DNA of 64,000 nt from Margaritispora aquatica (Eukaryota; Ascomycota; Leotiomycetes; Helotiales; Discinellaceae): contig VJWN01000025.1 in the NCBI GenBank assembly GCA_007644065.1, positions 443,927-507,926 of the forward strand. Reading direction: 5' to 3'. A model generated the notes under the pieces. It searched no databases and was not told the DNA's origin. It saw only the letters and a program-made list of their open reading frames with translations. A program made the translations under genes and the position numbers. Shown in pieces: positions 10,924 to 22,704 of the stretch; position 1 is the stretch's first letter, and every line of letters starts with the position of its first letter.

Positions 10924-12938
10924 ATGGATACCAGTCAGAAGAGGAGTACTACGCATAACCCAGGTTTCAACTTATCAGCACGTCAAGAGGAGCTTCTGTT
11001 CGCCGCTCTCAATTCAAACAACAAGTTATCCAACGTCAATACTCTGAATCCGCAAACAACAGAATCTTTTTCAATGGCTCCAGGCTCATTGACCGAGTCT
11101 CCTTTGCAGGCCCCAGGATCCGGAACGTTGAACGGCTTTGAAGATAGTCCATTCATCGACTATGACTACGACTTTGACCCAGAAGGCAGCTTCGATTATG
11201 ACTTCGGCAACGAATTGCAGGGCCAGATGATTGGAAAGTTACCGGGTACTTCATCTGACGGTGATGCTGAGAATCACGATAAGAGAAGTCATCCTGAAGA
11301 TGACGGTGACGAGGAGGAGGGTGGCGGAAAACGGAGAGAAGGCGATGAAAAGACTGGCAAGAAGCCTGGCAGGAAGCCTCTAACCTCTGAACCCACCTCT
11401 GTAAGCATAGCATCTGCCTATAAAATGTCTATCGCAATAGTCACTAACTCAAAACAGAAACGCAAGGCGCAAAACCGCGCAGCTCAGCGCGCATTCCGGG
11501 AGCGCAAGGAAAAGCACCTAAAGGATCTAGAGACCAAAGTTGATGATTTGGAGAAAGCTTCGGAGTCAGCAAATCACGAAAATAGTATTCTTCGGGCACA
11601 AATAGAAAAGATGTCGATGGAGTTGCGTGAATATCGGAAAAGATTCTCCTTGACTGGTGGCCTTGCACGAACTCCATCATTGAACGGCGGCGTACAGCCA
11701 TATCTAGCGGGGAAAGGACTTTCCAGTGTTGCAGCTAGCAATCCTAATGATGTGAGCTTCCAATTTGAATTCCCTCGATTTGGCCGTTTACCTGGCCCTT
11801 CCGCCACGACTTTGAATGGTATGACGAATTCATCCTCGCCTACCGTCATCACACAGCAACTGCCCAGCCCAATCGAAAAGTCAAGTTCTCGAAACCAATC
11901 AATCACATTTTCTCCAACCAATATCTCTAATAACAGTCTGATGCAGCCTTCTGCTCAGCTCAATGGAGAAGACATGTCAAGTCTTTCTGGCCTTTTCAGT
12001 CCATCACTCTTGGACAGTGTCGGAAAGTCTCCTCCATTCGAGTTTTTCTCAAATACTCAAAACAATGCCAACGGATCCCGATCCAGCACTGATTCTGCGA
12101 CTGGAAATATGAGTACCGGACACAACACTTCCTACAGCTCACCGTCATCCTCCACCAATTCTAATCATGGACCAAGCTCATCTTGCGGTACATCACCAGA
12201 GCCTACAATGCAATCGCCAAACTACAGCAAGGGTGCCGACATAACATTGTCAACAATCGGAGAAGAACAGACCGGGTCTAGCGAAGGTGAGCTCACCTTC
12301 TGTGATAGGCTGAACATGGCTTGTGGCAACCCCAACAATCCGATACCGCGAACAATGTCTGAACCCGGTGTCAATTCAGGGAATCTAGAAACTCAGCCAT
12401 CATTTGATATTAATGGAATCGACTGGTTTGCGCAACAAAATGGCAACCAATTTGACCCACAACTATTTGGTGACTATCGGGAGCCACAAGAGAACATACT
12501 TGCTGGGGATGCTTTCACAGACAACTTCTTCTCTGATGCATATGCCCTCCCAGACTTCAACAGTCCCTTTAACATGGCACCAAGTCCTGCGACGCCCAAG
12601 AAAGATCTTGTTCAACAGATTGACGACAAGCAAAATGATGAGGAGGAGGTTGTGCCAGCAGAGGATCGCTCACAGTTGCTCTCATGTAATACTATATGGT
12701 ATGTTTCTATGCAAGATCCCTGTTATATTTTAATACCCATACTTACTCAATCAGGGATCGACTCCAAGCATGCCCCAAAGTTAAGGATGGGGAATTCGAC
12801 CTCGATTCACTCTGTAAAGATCTCCAGAAAAAGGCCAAGTGCTCTGAGACAGGAGCTGTGGTTAACGAGACGGATTTCAACACGATCATGAAAAGTTACG
12901 TCGACAAGGGAGCTGACAAGGCAAGCAAAAAGGTTTAA
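10924..12938 (+). CDS. Yap1/AP-1-like bZIP oxidative-stress transcription factor
   Basis: Exons 10924-11400, 11458-12698 and 12755-12938 encode 633 residues. The bZIP basic region starts at residue 160 (KRKAQNRAAQRAFRERKEKH), followed by a leucine-zipper-like helix to about 220. An n-CRD is recognisable around FCDRLNMACG, with Cys441 and Cys448. The c-CRD holds Cys569 (SCNTIW), Cys579, Cys593 and Cys602 near the C-terminus. By family knowledge, disulfide formation between these clusters masks the nuclear export signal, so the factor accumulates in the nucleus under peroxide or electrophile stress and induces thioredoxin and glutathione genes. Intron 1 (11401-11457) is 57 bp and open in frame. 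It splits the protein exactly before the basic region. I preferred the ATG at 10924 because an upstream in-frame TTG has no family support. This is the orthologue class of Botrytis Bap1. Confidence 0.95.
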
Positions 12939-15075
12939 TCGACCTCTTGATACCAACAACAAGCATTTACAGGTTGGAGGCGTTGGAACGTACAATAAAA
13001 GAGCCATCAAAAAGATGAGCTACTACAACAGGGTATGGAGGTCTATAAGGCGTCGAGGTCACAATGATCACTGGGGATTCGAATGATAAATGGGTTATGT
13101 CTTCATTGATCTGGTTTGGTCGGTATGAAATGATATCTTTGCATTTGCAACATCGGGGAACGCTATTTGGATTGGAGTTGTTTTTATATCTTTTGCTACA
13201 ATATGAATGGAAACACATCTCTGTATACTATGTTGATTCTTGTTGGTCAAGTCAACGAAATTTATCTAATACGGTATTTGAATGCAAAGCAATGTCAATC
13301 AAGTCTTCGAAATTCCTCTTACAAGCTGCTCGCACATCACCTAAAATTATCATTTCTCACTGCCTGCGCTGAACTTGAACTTCAAACTCGACGGTTACAA
13401 AGTCGATCCGGATGCTCGCCAACTTGTACAAGGACTGCTGTCATAACCAAAGCGCAGCGGCTATCAAACCACCCAAAGAACCTGAACAGGTATAAATATC
13501 TGCCGTGGTTCTATCGAAACACACATGAGATTACTAAATCCCTTATCGGAAATTAGCTAGGGTGTTGAGAGAGAGGCTCTCTTGACGTCTTGGTCGTCGG
13601 TATTATCGTCTCAAACTGCTGCCAAACCCCGGATCCTCCTAAGCTTCGCTCATTGATGAATGATACTTGAGATCTGCCAAGCTGAAGTGCCGTTAAACTC
13701 GGAGTGAGCCCAGCTCGCTTATCCTGTAGCTTGTGGCATGGCAGAACCAAATAAGCGAATTATCCCCCTTTCTTTGCAGGTCATCTCGATGTCGGTGTGT
13801 GGACCAAGTTGATAGCTTTCTCCCTCTACTGCACTTCTTCAATACTAGATAATTTCATCGCTTGGCTACCTAGGCTATGGTCTTATCGTATGAATTTTCA
13901 GTGTAAGCTTAGCCTCCATTGTGGTGATTGAAAAGAGTATGGATTTGAGGAGACACTTCCACAGTACTCGGCATTTTGTCATAGGACTAAGTCTCCCAGA
14001 TTGGTGAAAGGCAGTTGGTACAAGAGCCTACTAGCTCGCATTTACATAAAGTTCCTGCTTAATGTTGAAAGCCTGTACGGATGTCGTTATATTCTCCATA
14101 ATCAATCATAATTAGCAAAGTAAGTAGACGACCGAGTTCGATTGTTAAACCTGTATACAGGGCGAATATCTGGTGATTTATATCCTCAATAAATTCTTAT
14201 ATTCTGATATATCCTATCTTTAGATACCACAAGTGGTAGTAATACTCTAGCCTCACTGATGGGCTAAAAATCCCAATATTTAACGGCGTGTGAGATGCCT
14301 TGGAGATCCTTCCTAGCCTGCAGAATTTTAATCCGGTCAATTCACATCTTTTATTTTTTGACCCAATTCGTCCCAACGTATTCTCCTCTGCTGCTACCAG
14401 CAGCCCGTTGTGAGAGTGAGGAAAGCCGATCGCTCTATGAATTCTCATATATCTAGGCTCCGTAAGACGTTGCGTCTCTCCGTAATAGACAGTAGAAACG
14501 CTCTCCTACTCCGGGAAACATCTACGAGCTAATTTAGCATATATTCTGCTCATTTCCTCATTTATCAAGGTGCACTTACTATAATGTTCTCGATAATTTG
14601 CGGGGTCTCAAGGGAACCAAACTACGGAGCTTTCCACCGGGTTCCTGGTCCAGATTGCAGCTACTCTTATCTCTGCCATACTCAATTTCGTTGAAATTTA
14701 GGATTTCTGTGGTGGCGAGACGATTCTGAGGCATTTTTGTGTTAGGGGAACATATTTTGCTTTCATTGATTCTTGCGATCAATGAGGCTTGGTGATGACG
14801 GCGTCTAGATTGCGCTTTTTGTTAGAATTTGCACCAGAAGGATAAATACGATCAAATTGAATATCGTGAGCTGTAGCCGAGATCAAATATTAGTAAAGAG
14901 GTCAAAATTAGGGTCGTAGGGCACTCGCATTTATATTTATGCATACAGAAATCAAGGAGGACTTGTGAGAAAATTTTTCTAAATAATGACGCAGTCGTGA
15001 ATAAAGTAGATTGCGCCTTCCGTGAATTCATACATCTCGGTAGTGGTTCTAGATGCTATCCTCTATGTCGCCCAT
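12939..15075. other. AT-rich gene-free stretch
   Basis: About 2.1 kb without a credible gene on either strand. Composition is visibly AT-rich (for example around 14150-15000), and the open frames are short with no family resemblance. The first few hundred bases are presumably the 3' UTR of the bZIP gene. I see no intact transposon, long terminal repeat or tRNA. It may be decayed sequence. Confidence 0.45.
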
Positions 15076-15933
15076 CTATTCGTCAGATGAGAAACCCGTC
15101 TCTGGATCCGAGGAATCTTCGAGGAGATGTAGATGACCAGCTCCACCGCTGTGAGGATGCACAAATGAGACCTTGGGGGTGACCTTCGGATCCTCTAGCG
15201 TTGCGTGATGTCTGGAGGACTGGAGTAAATGCATAAAGTCTTTCTCTAAAAAATCATAATCTGCCATTATCTGTACATACTCGGTTAGCGACCTACAGAC
15301 CTCCACCATGACAACCCACGATGGAAAGATTTGGAAGTCCTTGGCTCGTGTTTCGTCCTTCAAGAATACAGACTGCTCTTCGATATCGTCGTCATAGGGA
15401 TCGACGTCATGACAAGACAGCGGGTTGATGTTTTCAACCGAATCGAAGTGACAGAGCGCCCACGCATTCTGTTTCGCGACAACTGCACTGGAGTCTGGAA
15501 GCACGATAGTCTTGAGTCCATGGAACATTTCTTTGTAAGCAGGGTATGTCCTCCGTCCATCGATGAAGCCAGGTAGAAGTCCGCGATTGGCTTTCTCATT
15601 AAACAGAACAATCGTATCATTAGCCCCGTCACAGTACAGAGCCCTCCCATCAGCCAGCGGTATCTTTGACTTGTAGATTTCGAGTAAAACCGCTCTCGAA
15701 GTGACGCATGCCGCTAGTAGCCCGCAAGGAACATCATAGTTGTGGATTGTAACAATGTCTGCGGCTGTTTGAACTGTCGCCAATGCATTGGCATATGCAA
15801 CACGGTCGTCGTCTTGAAGATGGTCGTCATGAGAGGTGATTTTGCAGACAATGGTCTTAAATTCGGGAACAGCAAACCTCCAAATCCTGAGTTGGAGCTC
15901 AGCAGGTAGCTTTAAGAACTTCCTGAACGACAT
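15076..15933 (-). CDS. 2EXR-domain-containing protein
   Basis: One exon encodes 285 residues from the ATG at 15933. The frame continues upstream to 16101, but the conserved start is MSFRKFLKLPAELQLRIWRF. That segment (residues 1-20) is the 2EXR motif opening, with LPAELQLRIW followed by a hydrophobic strand. It occurs in a large expanded family in plant-associated Leotiomycetes and other Pezizomycotina. The rest is typical of the family: a central RLLxExYKSKIPL-like helix and ENINPLSCHD further on. No catalytic residues are known and the function is unknown. It sits alone in an AT-rich region, with more than 2 kb to the next gene on each side, a setting common for lineage-specific fungal genes. 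A minimal F-box-like reading is possible but not supported. Confidence 0.75.
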   Translation of the reverse strand: MSFRKFLKLPAELQLRIWRFAVPEFKTIVCKITSHDDHLQDDDRVAYANALATVQTAADIVTIHNYDVPCGLLAACVTSRAVLLEIYKSKIPLADGRALYCDGANDTIVLFNEKANRGLLPGFIDGRRTYPAYKEMFHGLKTIVLPDSSAVVAKQNAWALCHFDSVENINPLSCHDVDPYDDDIEEQSVFLKDETRAKDFQIFPSWVVMVEVCRSLTEYVQIMADYDFLEKDFMHLLQSSRHHATLEDPKVTPKVSFVHPHSGGAGHLHLLEDSSDPETGFSSDE

Positions 15934-18075
15934 TATTGATAAATAGATGGTCTTGGAGATATGGCAATGATTGCAAATTGTCGGTTGTGGTGAAATGGTT
16001 GGCAATGCGAAAGGTGGCTGTCGAATGTGAGTTATATAGATGTTGCATTTCTTTTCAAATTGTGCCCTCACTATTTCTAGCTCTAGACTATAAATATCCA
16101 TAATAATAATGGCAAGGCATTAATCTCCCATTCTGTTACAGGAGCAAAAATTGATCAGGTTTACAGAAATTGGGACGTAGCAGGTACGTACTATCAATAA
16201 ACTAAGCGAGGCGGGCAAACCACCGATCCCATCTGACATGAAAAGGACGAATAATAATACAGCAATGGATATTCTATCCTTACCACTAGGCTATAAGATC
16301 ACCTAGGGCGAGTTTAAGGTTGCTTCTCCCCATTAGGAATCATCATTTGCCGCTATGTATGGCTATATAATGGGTTCTTCGCATCATAAGTGCGAAGAAA
16401 TTAGGATAATTCAGCCCTACAAGCGTAGTACAATGTACTAGTATCCAAATACACATTCTTGTCTCTGAATATATCTCCCTTTAAAAGAATCTTGGTAAAG
16501 CGCACTCTGACAAAAGTAGCAGTATTCATCCCCGATGCACGTTCGAAAGGCAATACTGCCATTTAAAGAAACTCATCATCAGTTATCTAGGGACCCATCC
16601 ACAGTCTTAGTAAACACCAAGCAGCCTCTAAACATTGCACAATTGAGGTGCTCGCTCGCAATAGGCTTAATCTCGAAGAAATTCGAGTACAAATTAAAGG
16701 ACAAGTTCAGCATCCGCGCTCGGGAATGATGTCCAATTGAGATTAATGACCTCATACATAGCAAGTCCCCACTTAGCTCTAGAGGCTCTGACTGGCCAGT
16801 AAGAGGATTATTTGTTGGGACATCATTGGTTGGCAAAGGGTGACCATTAGGTTATATAGCAATGACTCGCTTGGCCTTGAGCTAGGCCAATTGCGTGACT
16901 TGCTAAAGGCAGCCCCTGTAAATATAAAGAGTGGAAACGATACCAGCTTGCGATGGGAAGTTCCGAGTAGGTTTACTTGTCTTTGACGACAATTGTTGGA
17001 GTATCTGGCGGGGATTTTCTGTTTCTTTCTTGAACTTGGAAATCTGCTAGAAATAAAGATGCGAAACATGATATGTTTAAGCAATTTAAAGGTAAATTGC
17101 TTTTCCGTACTGAAGCACATACTGCGTGCTAGGAAACATTGCCTTGGATATCTCGTTAGTTTGAAGCGCTTGCTTGTGTGGGCGCAAAATATTCCGTTTG
17201 TGCAACTCTGACCTTACCGTAAAACAAAACATCTGAGGATAGGATAAACCCACTTCCTCATCTCGAAAAACCAGACTAAACTTCCTAGAATTGCTAAAGG
17301 TGATGTTTGAACTGTATTTTGGTGCTGCATTGTATCCGTAATAGCCCCCCCAAAAATATCAAGAAGGTGGTTGAAGCATTGCAATAAAGACTTGACTTAG
17401 GCTCTGGTAGACCTTTAAGACCTTGTCTTCTTTCGCTGTGAATTAACAGAAAGAGCGCTTTGATAAGATGAAAACCATGAATCTAGTTTGTGCAAAATAC
17501 ATGGAAATGACCTGCTTGGAAGACGTACCTTTTGTATAGACGTCAAACGTCCAGAACATGACATACCCCCCCTCTCATCTAGAGCATTATGTATGCCTCC
17601 AGCTACTGAAGACCCATAGACTCGAGCAAAATAAGACAGAGGCAAAATCTAGATGCTGCAATTCCTCTTCAATACTGCTTTGAACAATCCAATCGGCTGA
17701 TGTGACGCCAATGCCCCTGCCTCCTGGTCCATTCTTACTCAGTAAGCATAAAATCGTCACGAAACGACCTGTCACATCGTCCAGACCTAAGATCTCATGC
17801 GTGATCAAGTAACCCTAGGAGGCCGCACCTGCCAAAACCGGGCGTGCCTTTGCAATGCTGAAGTCGTGGCCGGGCTCGGCTAATTCGGCGCTAGCGCCCC
17901 CCTAAATCACCATTGACTTTGGCGCACAAGACGCCACTTCTACTCCATATCAACAACATTTGCAAGACCGTGATACCTTCAATTTGATCTACTTCAAAAG
18001 ACTCAACCCATATCCATTGCTCAAGTACCATGTTAGCAGATCATCTGGCATGGAAGTAGTTTGAGTTCACCGTAC
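15934..18075. other. AT-rich gene-free stretch upstream of the 2EXR gene
   Basis: About 2.1 kb. The first 150 bp upstream of 15933 are AT-rich and probably promoter. A TATA-like TATATAAT lies near 16363. Between 16400 and 17950 open frames are short on both strands and resemble no family I know. Composition rises in GC after about 17820, where the leader of the RRM gene begins. I see no repeat with coding capacity. Confidence 0.4.
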
Positions 18076-18651
18076 ATGTATCTGCAGAAATCTCGGAAAA
18101 TCCGAAATTCTACAGTCGCGACCGAAACTCGATCTGAGAAACCAAATAAGACGCACGAACGACACATCGCAACAAATTCTCAAGGTAGTCTTGGAAGCGG
18201 TATTGCAGAGACGTGCAAACAACCTGTCGCGACAAAGCCTCAAGGTGGTCTTGGAAAGGGCATTGCAGAGAAGTGTAGTCGCTTTCTCGATCAGCAAGCA
18301 GCTCAGCGTTCACAATCGCATTTCGTGGTTGGCTTCCCGAATATCATTGACACGGCTGAAGATCCATTTTCCACGTCCTTCCCATTGTCGAAGCCTCCAT
18401 CCGGATTCACTGAGAAATTGAATCTCCATCACAAGCGAGGCTGGCCTCTACATAACATCCCCGAAGACCGTTCGCACATCCATCGTTTTCCTAGAAACAA
18501 CACATACAAACACCTCTTGGTTTTGTTGTCTCCTTCGCTCAAACTCGATCTAATTGGGATCCCATACGACGTCTGCCGACAGCGACGACTAAGCGCACTT
18601 TCTCATATCAACTCAAACACATATCGACCGTACGCTCAGGAAAACGGCGGA
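18076..18651 (+). other. In-frame upstream extension of the RRM gene (leader or N-terminal coding)
   Basis: From an ATG at 18076 the frame is open for 192 codons straight into the RRM protein, with no stop. The first third contains an in-frame 60-bp tandem repeat. The rest is basic and His/Pro-containing and looks more like leader sequence than conserved protein. I therefore placed the coding start at 18652 but record this extension as a real alternative. Confidence 0.35.
18161..18280 (+). repeat. Two tandem 60-bp units
   Basis: Positions 18161-18220 and 18221-18280 align without gaps. The shared core reads CTCAAGGT[A/G]GTCTTGGAA in both, and GCAGAGA[C/A]GTG a little downstream. The length is a multiple of three. 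If translated in the open frame, the units differ by a mix of synonymous and replacement changes. Confidence 0.75.
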
Positions 18652-21494
18652 ATGTCTCGGAACCAGTACATGATGCCTCAAGGCAACGGCGAGAACGACC
18701 AACCTCATCGCTTTTCCTCGAATACCGCCTATCTTCCTCCCCAAGAGTCGCAGATCGATAACCCCCATAATCTTTCTGCAAATCCCTCTTACCTTCCTCC
18801 TCAAAACAAGCAGCTGGATCAACCTCAGCAATTCTCTTCAAACAACTCCTACATTGACCCTCAAGAAGCTCCATATCTCCACCCACCACCACATCAGCGT
18901 CCTTTCCAGCTGCCACAGTACTTGACAGCTGATAAGTTCATTACGAGCTCCCAAGGCTCCATTGAATCGATCATGACCCAAGCTCCAGGTCAATTCCACG
19001 GTGCAGACGGCAGCTTTGCTGTTCAAGACTACGGCAACAGTAGCAATACCTTTGTTCCAGCCATGGCAGGCGGTGTTCCCATCCCATTTGCTACTCCAAT
19101 CTTGCAGAACGATGGTACCTTTCAGCAGCAGACAGATCGAAATGGTCAAGGTTCGAGTCTGAATCCTGCATCTGCAGATTTCCAGCCCGCTTCCAACACA
19201 AACAATGCCACCTCGTCTTTCAACTCGACTGACTCGTCTGTTGATTCCGGTTCGACTTTCTATCCCGCTTCGCAGGCTGGTCCGTTAAATGCCTATGAAT
19301 ATAACGGTACTAACCCTACAGGCCAGTACCAGACTCAGGGCTCATATGGTCCTGGATATGGTCCTCCTGGCTCTTTGATGGGTCATAATGGCCTCCCAGA
19401 TTCGTACAGCCACAATGGTTATGTCCCTCCTCAAGGTCATATGTCTGCGTACGGTCCTGGTGGGCACAACCCTTATGCACCCATTGTTCAACCAAGCATG
19501 GCTTATGGTAGACCCAACATGCAGACCGGTACTGCCAACCAAAACCGTTTCGCCCAGTATGAATCCTACCACAACCAGAACCAGGTCCAAAACCAGTATG
19601 CCGTTCAACAACACAATCAGGGTGGATATCAGCAGAACAACAACCGTGGAAACTTTGTCAATCATGGCAACAATAACCCCGTCTACATGCGTAACCAGCG
19701 TCACTCCAACGTGGCCCCTGCTCCAGTTATGAACGCCAACATTAACCGAGCCTACACCCAGCCCCAATATCAACATGGCGGTCCAGTTCATCCAGGCCCT
19801 GCAGTTCAAGCGCCTGCTCCCTCCCAGAACCATGCCTCCCAGCGCGTTTCCTCTGGAGCTAGCGAGACCAAGTACGCTACTCCTCGTCCTCAAGAATTCA
19901 AGGTCGAGAAGCAAGTTGGTCACGAGACTCCAACTCCTATTCTGCGTTCCAGACGTGGTCAGGATGTTTCGTCCGTCAAGAACAACAAGGCTACAGCCAC
20001 CTGGATTGAGGGTGTCTCAAGCAACGGTGATGGTGGTGTTGCAGGTGGAGCTGGCGAGTCCCAAAACTTTCCCCCTCCTCCTAAGATGGGTGGTCTCGGT
20101 ATCTCTGGCTCTGGCGAAAACTCTACAACCCCCAAGTCGGCCGACCCATTCACCAGCACCCCCAGTTCTGGACGTCCATTCAACAATCCCTTCGGCGCAT
20201 CCCAAGGTCAAATCACTACCTACAATGGCGGTGGCCCCGTCACCAATGTTGCCATGGGACCTAGTGCTGAGCTCAGACGCTTGACTGACAACGGCACTCG
20301 CAAGCCAACCATTGCTGAGGCTCTTGAGACAGCTAACCTGCCTCTCTCTGAGTATTGCCGCTTGGCTAAGGAGGACACCTGGGGAGTTATCAAGATTAAG
20401 AACATCCCATACTCGGTTAATCGTCCTGAGATCATGGCCTTCCTTGGTCGCAACGCTCGCTTGATCAGTGATGTCACGTCTGAGCCCGTTCACATCGTCA
20501 TGGAGCGTGTCACCAGCAAGACTCTCGATGCCTATGTTGAGTTTACCAATTTCAACGAGGCCGTCAATGCAGTGAACCGTTTCGAGACCAACCGATCTGG
20601 TGGTCGGGGTGGTCGTCTCGGCCATCGCCATGTCGAAGTTGAGCTGTCCAGCCAGGAGGCATTGATGAAGGATTTGTTCCCCAAGGCCAAGAACGTCCAA
20701 TGGAAGGGTTCCAAACCAATTATTATTCCAAGAGACCCTAATGATGAGTACAACTCCGGTTTCCAGGGCTTCATCAGCAAGGAGGAACTGCTTATGTTGG
20801 TCAAGCATGTTGAGGCTCCTCAACGCTCCCCGTTCTCGAAGGAGTGCCCTCAACGTCCATTCGAGTGCATCATTAGCACTTTGTTCAAGTACCCTTGGTA
20901 CATGGTTGATTACATTACCATCGAGGACCGTCACCTCTTACACCAGGCTACTGTTCAATTGCTGTTTCTCCTCCGTGGTAAGCTTGAGGTTGGCGATCAT
21001 GATCCAAACTTGACCCCTCAGCTCCTCAAGCGTATCTGGCGTGCTGCTCTGAAGTGCCCCGGTTTCTCTCCCTCCCAGAGAGATGATATCATCATTTCTG
21101 CTGGTCTGGACATCCGAGAGTCGATTGATAACAATGTTCCTCCTTTTGCTGCTGAGTGGAAGTACTTGCTTACCATTGGTCCCAAGCCAGGCGCTCCTTA
21201 TGACTTGGTTTATGTAAGTCCCTTCTCTTCTCTTCCTTCAATCATTGATTCTAATATGCCTTTCAGTACTATGCAGCCACGATCCGCGAAGCCACCGAGA
21301 AGAAGGAGTACCTCTCACTAGCTGAGAAGGCAGCTAAAGGTGTAGAGAAGAAACCCGAGAAGCTCTTCGGTGAACTTGATGCTTACATTGACCTCCCTGC
21401 CGATCGTCAGGCTCTCATGCAGATGAAGCTGAGTGCTGTCGCTGCTTTGGAGTGGGCCGGCATCGAGAAGGCTTTGAGATTCGCTTTGGAGTAA
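18652..21494 (+). CDS. Large RRM-domain RNA-binding protein with Gln/Asn/Pro-rich N-terminus
   Basis: Exons 18652-21213 and 21267-21494 encode 929 residues. The first 440 or so residues are low complexity (Gln, Asn, Pro, Tyr, Gly), with repeated YLPPQ-type motifs near the start. A folded region begins around residue 560. There SEYCRLAKEDTWGVIKIKNI opens an RRM whose RNP2-like strand is VIKIKNIPYS and RNP1-like strand is LDAYVEFTNF, resembling the quasi-RRMs of the hnRNP-H/F and ESRP type. A C-terminal helical region (about 690-929) contains PWYMVDYITIEDRHLLHQ and has no name I can give. By inference it is an mRNA-binding regulator that may form granules through its prion-like N-terminus. Start chosen: MSRNQYMMPQ, the natural beginning of the low-complexity domain. 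An in-frame ATG 192 codons upstream is possible. Confidence 0.8.
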
Positions 21495-22704
21495 ATCCTT
21501 CCAACACGCTGCAAACTTGCTCTGCGATCTTTCATCTGTTGATCTTTACTGATTGACTACGATGAATCTCGATATCCATAATTCTGGAAATCTGGTCAAA
21601 CTGCTCGTTCTGCAAAAAAAGTACATTTCACACTCTGGTTGTCTGGTAGTCCGACACGAGAGTCTTCTCTGGTGAATTCTCTCATACTGAGCATCTTATG
21701 ACTCCGACATCCATTTGAAACTGTCCTCGGCGTTCACGGTTTATTTTCTTTCTTTTCGGCGTTTGTTACTTTCTGAACTTTCAATCATGATACCCAGCCA
21801 ATGGACGGCATGTTACATCGCTGGATGAATATGGGAGACTCGTTTGGCCACCATGGGTCTTATGAGCGGTTTTTCTCCCCTCTGGAGATGGCGTTTAGGA
21901 TTCGAAGGGAGTTGTTCTTGAACTTTTATGGTCCGGCGGCTCTGTACTTAGGTACCTTGGAGCTGCAGGGGGATAGGTACTTGATGATACTCCGCGATGA
22001 CTGATGATCAATCATGTCGCATATGACATGATGAATGAACGCTCATGGAGTTTATGATTGCGAGATGCATAGGGCTTTAGGCCTGGAATATACTTAGATG
22101 AATAAAATGCTCTAGGCAAACTCAAGGTCTTTCTTGAACATGTGATGTGATGTAACTTGGCCTCCACTTGCTAAGGTAAGAGCCCTGTGAGGCATGGAAT
22201 AGCGGCAGGTAAAGATGGGAGACTCGCATGCTGATACAAGATGAGAACAATTGCTGACCTGGCTTCCTAAGGCCAGAATGCAGAAAAGGGAAATGTGAAG
22301 GGTCTAAACATGCTTAGATAGGTAGCTCATGCTCTGAAAGACCGCTGGAACGAGCGTGAAGGTATCTCTCCAGCCCCAGGACCTGCCCTACTGCCCTAAG
22401 CAAGCCCGATTTACAAGTAAGCACCGAATCATTGTAAGAGACCTCAGTTCAATTCGATAACAAGCTATAGGTCAATATGAAGTTATGGTGGATAAATCAT
22501 GGATATAAGTATCAGCGAAGGTGGTGATGAAGAAATGTCGTCGTCAAAATCTCTCCCCCACCAAAGTCCATCAAGAAAAATCTCGGCAAAACCTTCCACC
22601 TTCTTCACAATTGAGATCACCACGCACAACCACGCATAGTAACAGTGCTTGGGTACAACCGTTCATCAAAACATTCACATAAGTCCTTACCAAAAAAAAA
22701 AAAA
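21495..22704. other. 3' UTR of the RRM gene and promoter of TYW3, no gene seen
   Basis: About 1.2 kb. The reading frame at 21801-22004 has no recognisable protein. The region directly before the TYW3 start ends with an uninterrupted run of A residues that touches the ATG. Otherwise I see nothing assignable. Confidence 0.4.

Noticed and set aside
20017..20934. Minus-strand frame of 305 codons in the RRM gene
   Set aside because: Antisense shadow of the strongly biased coding strand. No protein family seen.
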